Origin: Luteirhabdus pelagi | GTDB taxonomy: Bacteria; Bacteroidota; Bacteroidia; Flavobacteriales; Flavobacteriaceae | Direction of reading: 5' to 3' | Assembly (NCBI RefSeq): GCF_016827595.1 | Contig: NZ_JAECMS010000005.1 | Coordinates: 135,277 to 199,276 of the forward strand | Length of the DNA: 64,000 bases | Shown here: piece after piece, positions 39,737 through 49,994 of the stretch | How the letters are laid out: the number at the start of each line of letters is the position of its first letter | Position numbering within the stretch: the stretch's first letter is position 1 | Translations under genes and position numbers: made by a program | Notes under the pieces: generated by a model | Databases searched by the model: none | The model's input: only the letters and a program-made list of their open reading frames with translations | What the model was told of the DNA's origin: nothing

Positions 39737-41698
39737 TTACTCCATGATCAATCGCTTTACAATTGAATGGGTATCACTTACTAAAACCGCAACATATACG
39801 CCACTGCTAAGGGAAAGTTGTATTGATTGGTTCTCTAAAATCTCTTGTTTTAAGACTTCTTGTCCCGATAAGGTGAAGACCGTTAAAGTAGCCTCATTTT
39901 GAATACCTCGAATATTCAAGATTCCTTTATTTGGATTCGGGTACAGCACAACCTCTTCTTCATCAACTGAAGCGACACCTAAAGGTTCTTGATAGGGAAC
40001 GCCTTGTAGGTCGCCCCAAAGGTGTTCGACCAAAATCGGACGGTCGATAAATGGATTTCGATTGTTTTGCCAGGTATATATCACATTGTTTCGATTCATT
40101 TCGAAATCGTCTGCTGGGTCCATCTCGTGCCAATCCAATAATATGGACAAGTCGCCTAATTCACCCACCGTCGTATTTGGAGGATTACCTTCAACCACAT
40201 CCAAACCATTATAGCGAACCGCCATAAAGAGAACCGCTCTGGCAGCATCTCCCTTCCAACTTCCCTGGTTTCCTACCGGACCGTCGTATTCACCATAATC
40301 CTGGTTGCCCCGGGAACTGTTTTCAGGTCCGTCGGTCGCCCGAAGTCCGTGACCATCGCTAATCCCATGCCGAAGTGAGTCTGCACTGGACTCCACAAAT
40401 ATGTTGATTCCGTCTTGAATTTGGTCTTCTTCAATTTCAAAGAAGCCACCTCGCGATCGAGGATAGGTATGCTCTCGGTTCCATAAGCCTTCATTACTTC
40501 CACCAAGATCTTGAAAAAGGATTTTCTTTCTAGGCTGTTCGGTATATAATAACCATACATCGTTACTGTTTGAGGGACTCTGATCGGCCTGCTTCAACAT
40601 TAACTCGACATCAGCGTATGTATGTGCTACTACGGTTTCCTCATCGGCGATAATATCCTGAATGGCTTGGCGCAATGCTTCATCCGCCAATCCATCCAAA
40701 CTATTATAATAACCAGCCGGAGCTGTGCTTTCCACCAAACCAAAGGTAGGATTTAAGGGGCTTCCCCAAATAGCCGTGGTACCGTCTATGTCCAAAACCA
40801 ATACTTCAACATTATCTACCAATCGATTGTATTCTGCCGGTAAGGTTTGAATATCGATTTCAGCAAATTCATCGCCATCGTTTATACCATCTTCCAAAAG
40901 CTGAATCGTTATTGCTGTTTCCGAAGTGCCATCCAAAATCACCACTTGTAAATCACCTGAAAAATCGTCTGTATCAAACGTTTCATTAGATAAGGTAATA
41001 TCAAAAATTAAATCGCCAGTTACAGGTTGCTGTGTGGTAAACGTGATGACCATCTCTTCCCCTTCCTGATAGTCAGGCTGATCGGTCGTAAACGAAACAC
41101 CGTTTAAGTCGACACCACTTCCGTCATTCAAAGCACCTGGAGTAGGCAAACCGACAAAATAGGTTCCGTCGTTATTACGTTGAATGGAGTTTACGGTCTG
41201 ATCGCCGCCCTGTCCTTCATTTATCTGTTCTGAAACACCCAATAAAGCCATCAACTCCGTGTCATCAGCATCGTTGGTATCGTATACCAAAGCATCGATC
41301 AAGTTGATCGTGGTGGCCAAGGTTCCTTCGGGAAAATCGCTCGCATCACCCAAATACAAACCAATTCCATCCGCACCATTTTGGATAATAGCGGGTTCGA
41401 TCAAAAACTCAGGAACGGGAGAAACGTTGCTACTTCCAATAGTTAGAATACCATTAATATCTGTGCTAGCACCATCTAAGTCGAACGCCATATAGCTGCT
41501 ATCGCCACCACTTTCCGATCCGTTGAAAAAGACCAGCACATAACCATCTAATGCTGCATTCGGCGTATCCGATTTCAATTCTACAAACTCTTCAAAGTCT
41601 TGACCATCGGTATCGGTGTCCAACTCATTAATTACGATTTGTGCGTGAAGAAAAAAACTACTGCTTAACAGTACTAAAAGCGTAAAAAGCTTCCTCAT
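39737..41698 (-). CDS. Secreted endonuclease I with lamin-tail domain and T9SS sorting domain
   Basis: A 653-residue multidomain secreted protein. The signal peptide ends near LHAQ. Residues about 20-150 resemble a lamin-tail domain (IVINELDTDTDGQDFEEFVEL). A Calx-beta-like segment follows (about 200-290), then the EndA nuclease with WNREHTYPRSRGGF and RATDGPENSSRGNQDYG. The C-terminus (VVLYPNPNKGILNI) is a T9SS sorting signal. The DNA-nuclease part has the complete EH...N..RGN set. ATG 41698 is chosen by signal peptide and promoter; the 24 residues upstream are not leader-like. Confidence 0.88.
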   Translation of the reverse strand: MRKLFTLLVLLSSSFFLHAQIVINELDTDTDGQDFEEFVELKSDTPNAALDGYVLVFFNGSESGGDSSYMAFDLDGASTDINGILTIGSSNVSPVPEFLIEPAIIQNGADGIGLYLGDASDFPEGTLATTINLIDALVYDTNDADDTELMALLGVSEQINEGQGGDQTVNSIQRNNDGTYFVGLPTPGALNDGSGVDLNGVSFTTDQPDYQEGEEMVITFTTQQPVTGDLIFDITLSNETFDTDDFSGDLQVVILDGTSETAITIQLLEDGINDGDEFAEIDIQTLPAEYNRLVDNVEVLVLDIDGTTAIWGSPLNPTFGLVESTAPAGYYNSLDGLADEALRQAIQDIIADEETVVAHTYADVELMLKQADQSPSNSNDVWLLYTEQPRKKILFQDLGGSNEGLWNREHTYPRSRGGFFEIEEDQIQDGINIFVESSADSLRHGISDGHGLRATDGPENSSRGNQDYGEYDGPVGNQGSWKGDAARAVLFMAVRYNGLDVVEGNPPNTTVGELGDLSILLDWHEMDPADDFEMNRNNVIYTWQNNRNPFIDRPILVEHLWGDLQGVPYQEPLGVASVDEEEVVLYPNPNKGILNIRGIQNEATLTVFTLSGQEVLKQEILENQSIQLSLSSGVYVAVLVSDTHSIVKRLIME

Positions 41699-41721
41699 AA
41701 GGGGAGATTTAAATTGAAAGC

Positions 41722-41729
41722 CAAAGGTA
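41722..41729 (-). promoter_or_regulatory. -7 box for the lamin-tail nuclease
   Basis: The minus strand reads TACCTTTG, 23 nt before ATG 41698. It lies inside the longer potential reading frame, which supports the shorter start. Confidence 0.6.
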
Positions 41730-41847
41730 CGATTTCTATAAGGTCTACCAATAAGGTGGCCCGCATTCATAACTATTATTTAACTATGGAAAGAAACCTA
41801 ACTTACTATAATATGATTTTCATTTCGAAACAAGCATTCAAGCAAAA

Positions 41848-41874
41848 TTGTTCCATAGAAATGATGTAAATTTG
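41848..41874 (+). promoter_or_regulatory. purL promoter (-33 TTG and -7 TAAATTTG)
   Basis: TTG at 41848-41850 and TAAATTTG at 41867-41874, spaced by 16 nt, with a 32-nt leader to ATG 41907. Confidence 0.6.
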
Positions 41875-41906
41875 TAGTTTTTAAAAAACACCTCAAAAAA
41901 CGCCTA

Positions 41907-44900
41907 ATGATTCGCTATTTTTCCGGTCCTTCATCCACTATTTACGCAGTAAAATCGAATACCGAATTTTCCCCTGAAGATCTTTCAAAATTGCAATGGC
42001 TCTTTGCCGATGAAACAAAAAGCAATCCAACAGACTCACTAAGTGGAACGTTCATCGGACCACGGGCAACGATGATTACCCCATGGAGTACCAATGCGGT
42101 GGAAATCACCCAAAACATGGGAATCGAAGGGATCCAGCGCATCGAAATGTTTACGGAGGTGGAAAGCGATAGCCACGACCATGACCCCATGCTTTCGCAA
42201 AAATACAAGGGCTTAGACCAACATATTTTTGATATAAATATCGAACCAGAAGGCATTAAGGAAATTGATGATATCGCAGCCTATAATATGAAAGAAGGTT
42301 TAGCGCTTAGCGATGATGAAATCGACTATCTAAACAACCTCTCCGAAAAACTTAAACGTAAACTGACCGATAGTGAAGTGTTCGGTTTTAGTCAGGTGAA
42401 CAGCGAACACTGTCGCCATAAAATTTTTAACGGAACGTTTGTGATTGATGGCGAAGAAAAACCTTCTTCTCTTTTCAAATTAATCAAAAAGACCTCACAG
42501 GAACATCCAAATGAAATCGTTTCGGCCTATAAAGACAACGTAGCGTTTATTAATGGACCGAAAGCCGTTCAATTTGCACCAAAAACAGCCGATAAGCCCG
42601 ATTGGTATCAGGAATCCGACTTTAATAGTGTTATTTCCCTAAAAGCCGAAACGCATAACTTCCCTACCACCGTAGAACCATTCAACGGTGCCGCAACGGG
42701 AAGCGGTGGTGAAATTCGCGATCGATTGGCGGGCGGAAAAGGTTCTTTGCCGTTGGCAGGAACTGCGGTATACATGACCTCTTATTCTCGACTGGAAAAA
42801 AACCGACCTTGGGAAAAAGCCATGGACGAACGCGATTGGCTCTATCAAACGCCGATGGATATTCTTATTAAAGCGAGTAACGGTGCGTCCGACTTTGGCA
42901 ATAAATTTGGTCAGCCACTTATCGCTGGATCCGTCCTAACTTTCGAACATGAGGAGCATGCCCGAAAACTAGGGTTCGACAAAGTGATAATGCTAGCTGG
43001 AGGTATAGGCTACGGCAAAAAAGAACAAGCCTTAAAAGACACTCCGAATAAAGGTGACAAAATTGTAATCCTTGGTGGTGAAAACTACCGAATTGGAATG
43101 GGCGGCGCTGCCGTTTCCTCTGCCGATACCGGCGAATTTGAAAGCGGAATCGAATTGAACGCAGTACAGCGCTCGAACCCAGAAATGCAAAAACGGGCTG
43201 CCAATGCCATTCGTGGGATGGTGGAAAGCGAGCAAAACCCAATCGTTTCCATCCATGATCATGGTGCCGGTGGGCATTTAAACTGTTTAAGTGAATTGGT
43301 CGAGGAGACCGGTGGAAACATCGACCTTGACAAACTACCTGTCGGCGATCCTACACTTTCAGCAAAGGAACTGATTGGAAATGAATCGCAAGAGCGGATG
43401 GGACTCGTAATCGGTAAAAAAGATATTGAAACGCTACATAGAATTGCAGATCGTGAACGTTCCCCAATGTATGAAGTAGGTGACGTAACCGGCGACAATC
43501 GTTTTATCTTCAAGAGTAAGTCGACAGGCGCCACACCGATGGATTTCGACCTTGCCGATATGTTCGGAAGTTCACCGAAAATGGTGATGAATGACACAAA
43601 AATTAAACGTGACTACAAAGAAACCGATTACGTTTCCGTAGACATCGAGGGATACGTGGAACAACTTTTACAATTGGAAGCAGTGGCCTGCAAAGATTGG
43701 CTTACCAACAAAGTAGACCGTTGTGTTTCGGGACGTGTTGCAAAACAACAATGTGCAGGACCGTTACAATTACCGTTAAACAACTGTGGCGTAATGGCCT
43801 TGGATTATCAAGGAAATAACGGAATCTCCACTAGTATTGGTCACTCCCCTATTTCAGGCCTGATCGATCCCCTTGCTGGTTCCCGAAATTCCATCACCGA
43901 AGCATTGACAAACATCGTTTGGGCTCCATTGGAAAAAGGACTAAAAAGTGTTTCCCTTTCTGCCAACTGGATGTGGCCTTGTAATAATGAAGGTGAAGAC
44001 GCGCGACTGTATGAAGCCGTTCAAGGCGTTTCCGATTTTGCGATCGATTTGGGAATAAACGTTCCTACCGGAAAGGACTCGCTTTCCATGAAGCAGAAAT
44101 ATAAAAATGAAGAGGTTATTTCTCCCGGCACCGTCATTATTTCAGCTGCTGGACATTGCAATGCTATTTCAAAAGTAGTGGAACCCGTTCTTCAGAAGAA
44201 TGGTGGTAGTATTTATTATATCAACTTTTCGCAAGATGACTTTAAACTCGGTGGTTCCAGTTTTGCACAAATCCTGAATCGAGTGGGAACTGAAGCTCCA
44301 AATGTTACCGATGCTGCTTTTGTTGAAAAAGCTTTTAATGCATTGCAACACGCCATTCGAAACAATGAGATAGCCGCTGGTCATGATGTCGCTTCTGGTG
44401 GACTTATCACGACTTTATTGGAGATGTGCTTTGCCGATACCGAACTGGGTGCAAAAATCGACCTATCGGAGGTAGGAAACGATTTAGCCAAAACCATATT
44501 TGCCGAAAACTGTGGCGTTGTGCTTCAAGCGAAGGACGATACTGCCCTTGAAAAAACGTTGACCGAAAACGGTGTGGAATTCTTCAACATCGGGACGGTA
44601 ACTTCGGAAGAAACGCTAGAAGTTCGACTTCAGAAAGAAGGGGTATCCTTCAACATTCCAAAGTATCGTGATATTTGGTACAAAACTTCATATTTGTTAG
44701 ACCAAAAACAAAGCGGAAAAATAAAAGCTGAAGAGCGTTTTCACAACTATAAAAAACAACCGCTTCAGTATACATTCCCTTCAACCTTCAATGGAAAAAA
44801 ACCTTCCTTAGATACCCACAAACCGAAACCTAAAGCGGCCATCTTACGTGAAAAGGGAAGCAATAGCGAACGCGAAATGGCGAATGCCTTATATCTGGCT

Positions 44901-45578
44901 GGTTTTGATGTGAAGGATGTACACATGACAGACCTTATCACGGGACGTGAAACCTTGGAAGACATCCAAATGATTGCCGCCGTTGGTGGTTTCAGTAACA
45001 GTGACGTGCTTGGCAGTGCAAAAGGTTGGGCCGGTGCCATTTTATATAATGATAAGGCCAATAAGGCTATTAAGGACTTTTTCAACCGTGAAGACACTTT
45101 ATCATTAGGTGTTTGCAATGGGTGCCAATTGTTCATTGAACTAGGTCTTATGACGCCAGAACATGACGAAAAACCAAAAATGCTTCATAACGATACCGGA
45201 AAATTTGAATGTAATTTCACTTCGGTGAAAATTCAGGAAAACAATTCGGTGATGTTAAAAAGTATGGCTGGAAGTACACTTGGAATTTGGGCAGCGCATG
45301 GTGAAGGTAAATTTAGTTTCCCAAAATCGGAAGATAATTACCATATCGTCGGTAAATACGGCTACCAAACTTTCCCTGCAAATCCGAATGGAAGTGACTT
45401 CAACACTGCGATTATGACCGATAGTACGGGCCGTCATTTGGTGATGATGCCACACTTGGAGCGTTCTACCTTCCCTTGGAATTGGGCGCATTATCCGAAG
45501 GACCGTGGGACAGATGAAGTATCGCCATGGCTTGAAGCCTTCGTAAATGCACGCAAATGGTTGGAGGAAAGGGCCTAG
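41907..45578 (+). CDS. purL: Phosphoribosylformylglycinamidine synthase
   Basis: A 1223-residue large-type FGAM synthase of purine biosynthesis that uses FGAR, glutamine and ATP. The N-terminal PurS-like region is followed by the linker with SQVNSEHCRHKIFNGTF. The ATP/FGAR domain has KAETHNFPTTVEPFNGAATG and DHGAGGH. The C-terminal class I glutaminase holds the nucleophile in GVCNGCQLF (about residue 1070) and the later HGEGKF. All domains of the single-chain enzyme are present without disruption. No other pur gene is in the window. Confidence 0.97.
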   Translation: MIRYFSGPSSTIYAVKSNTEFSPEDLSKLQWLFADETKSNPTDSLSGTFIGPRATMITPWSTNAVEITQNMGIEGIQRIEMFTEVESDSHDHDPMLSQKYKGLDQHIFDINIEPEGIKEIDDIAAYNMKEGLALSDDEIDYLNNLSEKLKRKLTDSEVFGFSQVNSEHCRHKIFNGTFVIDGEEKPSSLFKLIKKTSQEHPNEIVSAYKDNVAFINGPKAVQFAPKTADKPDWYQESDFNSVISLKAETHNFPTTVEPFNGAATGSGGEIRDRLAGGKGSLPLAGTAVYMTSYSRLEKNRPWEKAMDERDWLYQTPMDILIKASNGASDFGNKFGQPLIAGSVLTFEHEEHARKLGFDKVIMLAGGIGYGKKEQALKDTPNKGDKIVILGGENYRIGMGGAAVSSADTGEFESGIELNAVQRSNPEMQKRAANAIRGMVESEQNPIVSIHDHGAGGHLNCLSELVEETGGNIDLDKLPVGDPTLSAKELIGNESQERMGLVIGKKDIETLHRIADRERSPMYEVGDVTGDNRFIFKSKSTGATPMDFDLADMFGSSPKMVMNDTKIKRDYKETDYVSVDIEGYVEQLLQLEAVACKDWLTNKVDRCVSGRVAKQQCAGPLQLPLNNCGVMALDYQGNNGISTSIGHSPISGLIDPLAGSRNSITEALTNIVWAPLEKGLKSVSLSANWMWPCNNEGEDARLYEAVQGVSDFAIDLGINVPTGKDSLSMKQKYKNEEVISPGTVIISAAGHCNAISKVVEPVLQKNGGSIYYINFSQDDFKLGGSSFAQILNRVGTEAPNVTDAAFVEKAFNALQHAIRNNEIAAGHDVASGGLITTLLEMCFADTELGAKIDLSEVGNDLAKTIFAENCGVVLQAKDDTALEKTLTENGVEFFNIGTVTSEETLEVRLQKEGVSFNIPKYRDIWYKTSYLLDQKQSGKIKAEERFHNYKKQPLQYTFPSTFNGKKPSLDTHKPKPKAAILREKGSNSEREMANALYLAGFDVKDVHMTDLITGRETLEDIQMIAAVGGFSNSDVLGSAKGWAGAILYNDKANKAIKDFFNREDTLSLGVCNGCQLFIELGLMTPEHDEKPKMLHNDTGKFECNFTSVKIQENNSVMLKSMAGSTLGIWAAHGEGKFSFPKSEDNYHIVGKYGYQTFPANPNGSDFNTAIMTDSTGRHLVMMPHLERSTFPWNWAHYPKDRGTDEVSPWLEAFVNARKWLEERA

Positions 45579-45628
45579 AATGTGTAAGTTTATAGCATTC
45601 AAATAGACTATATACCCAAAACCATTCT

Positions 45629-48022
45629 ATGAAAAGACTAGTATGCCTGTTGCTATTGATAGCAACCACTTCCCTATTGGCACAAAATGTTCAACAAAAA
45701 TATCAACGTGCGAAAATCTCCTATACTTCAACAGCAGATTTAGCTACCCTGGAATCGCTCGGTGTTCCCGTTGAACACGGCATGCACAAACACGGCCATT
45801 TTCTGATTTCAGACTTCTCTGTTTCAGAATTGGAAATCGCACGGCAAGCCGGTTTTCAGGTGGAAGTTCTCATAGCGGACAGCAAAGCTCATTTTCTTCA
45901 GCAAAACAGAAACCCAACACCTTTCAGAAATCCTAGCTGCGATACTTCAGAAGAAACCTATGCAACCCCAGAGAATTTTGAACTAGGCTCGATGGGTGGC
46001 TATTTAACCTATCAAGAAGTGCTGGATGAACTGGATGAGATGAAGGCAGCATATCCCAATCTTATTACGACACGAGCTAATATTCATGATTTTTTAACGG
46101 AAGGACAGCCCGATAATAGCGTTACACCGTCCATTGGTGGAAATGGTATTCAATGGGTGAAGATTAGCGATAACCCCGATAGCGATTCGGAGGACGAACA
46201 GCAAATTCTATATACGGCAATTCACCATGCCCGAGAACCGATTTCCCTTTCTCAACTGGTGTTTTATATGTGGTACCTTTTGGAGAATTATGATAGCAAT
46301 CCTGAAATCCAAGGGATAGTCGATAATACCGAATTGTACTTTGTGCCCGTCGTAAACCCGGATGGGTATTTATATAATGAAAAGACCGATCCGAATGGTG
46401 GCGGTTTCTGGAGAAAGAATCGCAAGAACGGAAACGGGGTCGATAACAACCGAAATTATGATTATTACATAAATGGTGATCCTTCCAACAATACATGGGG
46501 TGGCCTCGGTGCTTCTGGAAATCCAAACGATGAAACCTATCATGGTCCTGCTCCCTTTTCGGAAGTGGAGAACCAAGCTATCAAGTGGTTTGTTGAAAAC
46601 CATAACTTCGTAATAGCGTTAAACAATCACACCTTTGGCGATTTATTGCTGTATCCGTATGGCTATGCTGAAAATGAAACCACTGCAGAAAATGATTTAT
46701 TTGTCGGAATTTCTTCCGAATTAGTTTCTAGAAATAGCCTGAACAACATTCTGTCTTCAGAATTATATCCAGCAGCCGGAGATAGCGACGATTTTATGTA
46801 TGGGACGGTGAATACGCACGATAAGATTTATGCGATGACACCTGAGATTGGTCCAGAATTTTGGCCTCCTTCCAGTCAAATTATTCCATTGTCCAAAAGC
46901 ATGATGTACTTCAACCTTACGGCAGCGAAGATGGTGAACAACTATTTAAAAGTGGAAGACACCGCTCCTACTTTTGTAGGTGATGAGGCTGCTATAAACA
47001 CAACCTTCGACGTACAGCGATTGGGTGTTTCGGGAAGTGGTTCCTTTACCGTACGTCTCGATCCGGTTTCATCGAACATCGCTTCGGTAGGTAGTCCAGT
47101 AAATTATAACTCGTTAGCCGTTCTTGAGGAAGGCGACGGTATTATTCAATATACCTTGGCCGGTGGAACCCAAGCGGGCGACGACATCGTATTTGATTTG
47201 GTAGTGGATAACGGAAGTTTTGAAAGTCGTACTCGTGTGAACAAGAAATTTGGAGCATTAACAGCTATTTTCGAAGATGCTGGCGATAGCACTTCAGACA
47301 ACTTCAACAATAATGGATGGGGAACGACGACGAGCACATTCGTTTCACCTTCAAGTTCTATTACCGATTCGCCAAGCGGTAATTATCCGAACAATGCAAA
47401 TGAAACTATTACGCTAAGCGATGCAGTCGATTTAACCGAGGCCATCGGAGCAAACGCTTCCTTTTTCGCAAAATGGGAAATCGAAAACAATTGGGATTAT
47501 GTACAGTTTGAAGTATCTATCGATAACGGTGCTAATTGGATTCCTCAGTGTGGCAACTACACCAATGAAGGAAGCACGAATAACGGTCAGCCCACTGGTG
47601 AGCCATTATATGATGGTTTTCAGACCGATTGGGTGTTGGAAGAAATCGATTTGAGCGATTATTTGGGTGAAACGATTTTGGTACGCTTTCAACTTCGTTC
47701 CGATAATTTTGAACGTGAGGATGGTTTTTATTTCGACGATTTGAAGATCAATGTAGTGGAAGAAAGCACGCTAGATGCTTCTGAAGTAGCTGAAAACAGC
47801 TTCAGTCTTTATCCAAATCCTACGAAAGGAATACTAAACATAAATACACAAACGTCGGAATACTCGATGACGATTTTCAACGTGCAAGGGCAATTGGTTC
47901 AAGAGGAAAAAAGTCTATCGGGCAGCAATTCCATAGACGTATCGAACTTAGCCTCAGGGTTATATTTGGTTCGCCTTACGGGTGAAACCAATTCGCAAAC
48001 CTTTAAGGTGCTAAAGCAATAA
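45629..48022 (+). CDS. Secreted M14 zinc carboxypeptidase with T9SS sorting domain
   Basis: A 797-residue exported metallopeptidase. The signal peptide ends near LLAQ. An N-terminal prodomain-like region precedes the M14 domain: the zinc ligands are in ILYTAIHHAREPIS (HxxE), substrate-binding VVNPDGYLYN and NGVDNNRNYDY follow, a third-ligand His is in ALNNHTFGDLL, and the catalytic Glu is in MTPEIGPEFWP. An immune-inhibitor-A/MAM-like beta domain (about residues 550-705) and a C-terminal FSLYPNPTKGILNI sorting domain complete it. It is likely a cell-surface or released carboxypeptidase for peptide digestion. Confidence 0.93.
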   Translation: MKRLVCLLLLIATTSLLAQNVQQKYQRAKISYTSTADLATLESLGVPVEHGMHKHGHFLISDFSVSELEIARQAGFQVEVLIADSKAHFLQQNRNPTPFRNPSCDTSEETYATPENFELGSMGGYLTYQEVLDELDEMKAAYPNLITTRANIHDFLTEGQPDNSVTPSIGGNGIQWVKISDNPDSDSEDEQQILYTAIHHAREPISLSQLVFYMWYLLENYDSNPEIQGIVDNTELYFVPVVNPDGYLYNEKTDPNGGGFWRKNRKNGNGVDNNRNYDYYINGDPSNNTWGGLGASGNPNDETYHGPAPFSEVENQAIKWFVENHNFVIALNNHTFGDLLLYPYGYAENETTAENDLFVGISSELVSRNSLNNILSSELYPAAGDSDDFMYGTVNTHDKIYAMTPEIGPEFWPPSSQIIPLSKSMMYFNLTAAKMVNNYLKVEDTAPTFVGDEAAINTTFDVQRLGVSGSGSFTVRLDPVSSNIASVGSPVNYNSLAVLEEGDGIIQYTLAGGTQAGDDIVFDLVVDNGSFESRTRVNKKFGALTAIFEDAGDSTSDNFNNNGWGTTTSTFVSPSSSITDSPSGNYPNNANETITLSDAVDLTEAIGANASFFAKWEIENNWDYVQFEVSIDNGANWIPQCGNYTNEGSTNNGQPTGEPLYDGFQTDWVLEEIDLSDYLGETILVRFQLRSDNFEREDGFYFDDLKINVVEESTLDASEVAENSFSLYPNPTKGILNINTQTSEYSMTIFNVQGQLVQEEKSLSGSNSIDVSNLASGLYLVRLTGETNSQTFKVLKQ

Positions 48023-48044
48023 TCCTTAATTTCTATAAAAAGGT

Positions 48045-48070
48045 AAAAGCAGTCAGTAATGGCTGCTTTT
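48045..48070 (+). terminator. Terminator after the M14 carboxypeptidase
   Basis: A 10-bp stem (AAAAGCAGTC with GGCTGCTTTT, one T-G pair), loop AGTAAT, followed by more T. Confidence 0.85.
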
Positions 48071-48133
48071 TTTTAAGGGGAAAACTGAATTATTTTTTCT
48101 ATTTTGCATAGACACACCAATCCTCTAAAGATT

Positions 48134-49918
48134 ATGAACGATCCGAAGCGACTTTTCGATTTTCCATATTATCAATTGCAACAATATCCTCAAAAAAGAG
48201 CGCTTGTTACGAAGTATGACGGAGAATGGAAAGCTACCTCTACCGAAGAATATATCGAAAAGGCGAATATGATTAGCCGTGCTCTACTTCGTATGGGAAT
48301 CGAGCCGAATGATAAGATTGCTATTATTTCAATGACCAATAGAACCGAATGGAATATTTGCGATATCGGAATTATGCAGACGGGCGCCCAGGATGTTCCA
48401 ATCTATCCTACGATTTCTGAGGATGAATATGAATATGTATTGAACCATAGCGAATCTAAATATTGTTTCGCTTCGTGTAAAGAGGTATACGACAAAGTGA
48501 AAGCGATTCAAACGAACGTTCCTTCACTAAAAGAGGTGTACACGTTCGACAAGGTCGAAGGTGCCAAAAACTGGTCGGAAGTCCTTGAACAAGGAAAAGA
48601 TGATAGCAATCAGGAGGAGGTTGAAAAGCGAATGGAGGCGATTTCTGAAGACGATCTCGCAACCATTATCTATACCTCTGGAACTACCGGTAAGCCGAAA
48701 GGCGTGATGCTTAGTCATAAGAACATTGCCAGCAATGCGAAGCATAGTGCGGAGCGACTACCTATTAATCCTGGGAAATCGACTTCCCTCAGCTTCCTTC
48801 CTGTTTGTCATATTTACGAACGAATGCTTCTGTACATGTACCAATATTGCGGTGTGGAGATCCATTTTGCGGAAAGTTTGGATACCATCAGCGATAACCT
48901 AAAAGAGGTGAAGCCTGAGGTAATGACCGCAGTTCCACGTCTGTTGGAAAAAGTATATGATAAAATTTACGGGAAAGGTGCTGAATTATCAGGCATCAAA
49001 CAGAAATTATTCTATTGGGCCATCGACCTTGGATTAGAGTGGGAACCTTACGGCCAAAATGGTTGGTGGTATGAAACAAAGTTGAAAGTTGCACGAAAAC
49101 TGATCTTTAGCAAGTGGCAAGAAGCCCTCGGTGGAAACCTGAAGGCAATAGCCTCCGGTAGTGCTGCATTGCAACCAAGATTGGCACGTGTCTTTAACGC
49201 GGCCGGTATTCCGGTGATGGAAGGGTACGGACTTACGGAAACAAGCCCAGTGGTTGCCGTAAACGATATTCGTGACGGTGGCTTCCGTGTTGGAACCGTT
49301 GGAAAACCAATTCGTGATACAGAAGTTAAAATTGCCGATGATGGTGAAATCTTGGTAAAAGGACCACAGGTAATGTGCGGTTATTATAAAGACCAAGAAA
49401 AAACCGATGAAGTATTGAAAAATGGTTATTTCCATACAGGTGATATCGGCGAAATAGACAAGGATGGCTTCCTGAAAATTACAGACCGTAAAAAGGAAAT
49501 GTTTAAAACGAGCGGTGGAAAGTATGTGGCGCCACAGCTTATCGAGAACGTAATGAAACAATCTCGCTTTATCGAACAGATTATGGTGGTTGGTGAAGGC
49601 GAAAAAATGCCTGCAGCACTAATTCAGCCCGATTTTGAGTTTGTGAAGGAATGGGGCAATAAAAAGAATCGAAATCTTCCAAGCGACCATAAGGAGTTGG
49701 TCAAAAATGAAGATTTGATCAAACGCATTCAAAAGGAAGTCGATTTCTACAACGAACGCTTTGGCAAATGGGAAAAGGTAAAGAAATTTGAGTTAACGCC
49801 CGATGTCTGGAGCATTGAGGAAGGTCACCTTACCCCTACCATGAAAATGAAGCGTAAGGTTATCAAAGAGAAATATTTAGACCTTTACAACCGGATTTAC
49901 GAACATCCGAATCAATAA
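48134..49918 (+). CDS. Long-chain acyl-CoA synthetase (AMP-dependent synthetase/ligase)
   Basis: A 594-residue adenylate-forming enzyme that activates fatty acids to acyl-CoA. The ATP motif is IIYTSGTTGKPKGVMLSH, followed by GYGLTETSPVVAVN, YFHTGDIGEID and DRKKEMFKTSGGKYV, with a C-terminal MKMKRKVIKEKY that supplies the adenylation Lys. It belongs to the FadD15-like/long-chain type. ATG 48134 fits better than the TTG at 48104, which lies within the AT-rich region that contains the only -7-like sequence (TATTTTG at 48100). Confidence 0.93.
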   Translation: MNDPKRLFDFPYYQLQQYPQKRALVTKYDGEWKATSTEEYIEKANMISRALLRMGIEPNDKIAIISMTNRTEWNICDIGIMQTGAQDVPIYPTISEDEYEYVLNHSESKYCFASCKEVYDKVKAIQTNVPSLKEVYTFDKVEGAKNWSEVLEQGKDDSNQEEVEKRMEAISEDDLATIIYTSGTTGKPKGVMLSHKNIASNAKHSAERLPINPGKSTSLSFLPVCHIYERMLLYMYQYCGVEIHFAESLDTISDNLKEVKPEVMTAVPRLLEKVYDKIYGKGAELSGIKQKLFYWAIDLGLEWEPYGQNGWWYETKLKVARKLIFSKWQEALGGNLKAIASGSAALQPRLARVFNAAGIPVMEGYGLTETSPVVAVNDIRDGGFRVGTVGKPIRDTEVKIADDGEILVKGPQVMCGYYKDQEKTDEVLKNGYFHTGDIGEIDKDGFLKITDRKKEMFKTSGGKYVAPQLIENVMKQSRFIEQIMVVGEGEKMPAALIQPDFEFVKEWGNKKNRNLPSDHKELVKNEDLIKRIQKEVDFYNERFGKWEKVKKFELTPDVWSIEEGHLTPTMKMKRKVIKEKYLDLYNRIYEHPNQ

Positions 49919-49922
49919 AAAA

Positions 49923-49980
49923 TAGCCACTTGCCTTTTATACATGCTGAACTTGATTCAGCATCTTAAGGACAGTGGCTA
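49923..49980. terminator. Two-tier hairpin between convergent fadD-type and amylase genes
   Basis: The outer arms TAGCCACT (49923-49930) and AGTGGCTA (49973-49980) enclose a CCTT/AAGG pairing and an inner 8-bp hairpin ATGCTGAA...TTCAGCAT (49943-49963). It is suited to terminate both converging genes. Confidence 0.65.
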
Positions 49981-49994
49981 CTTTATTTCAGTTC

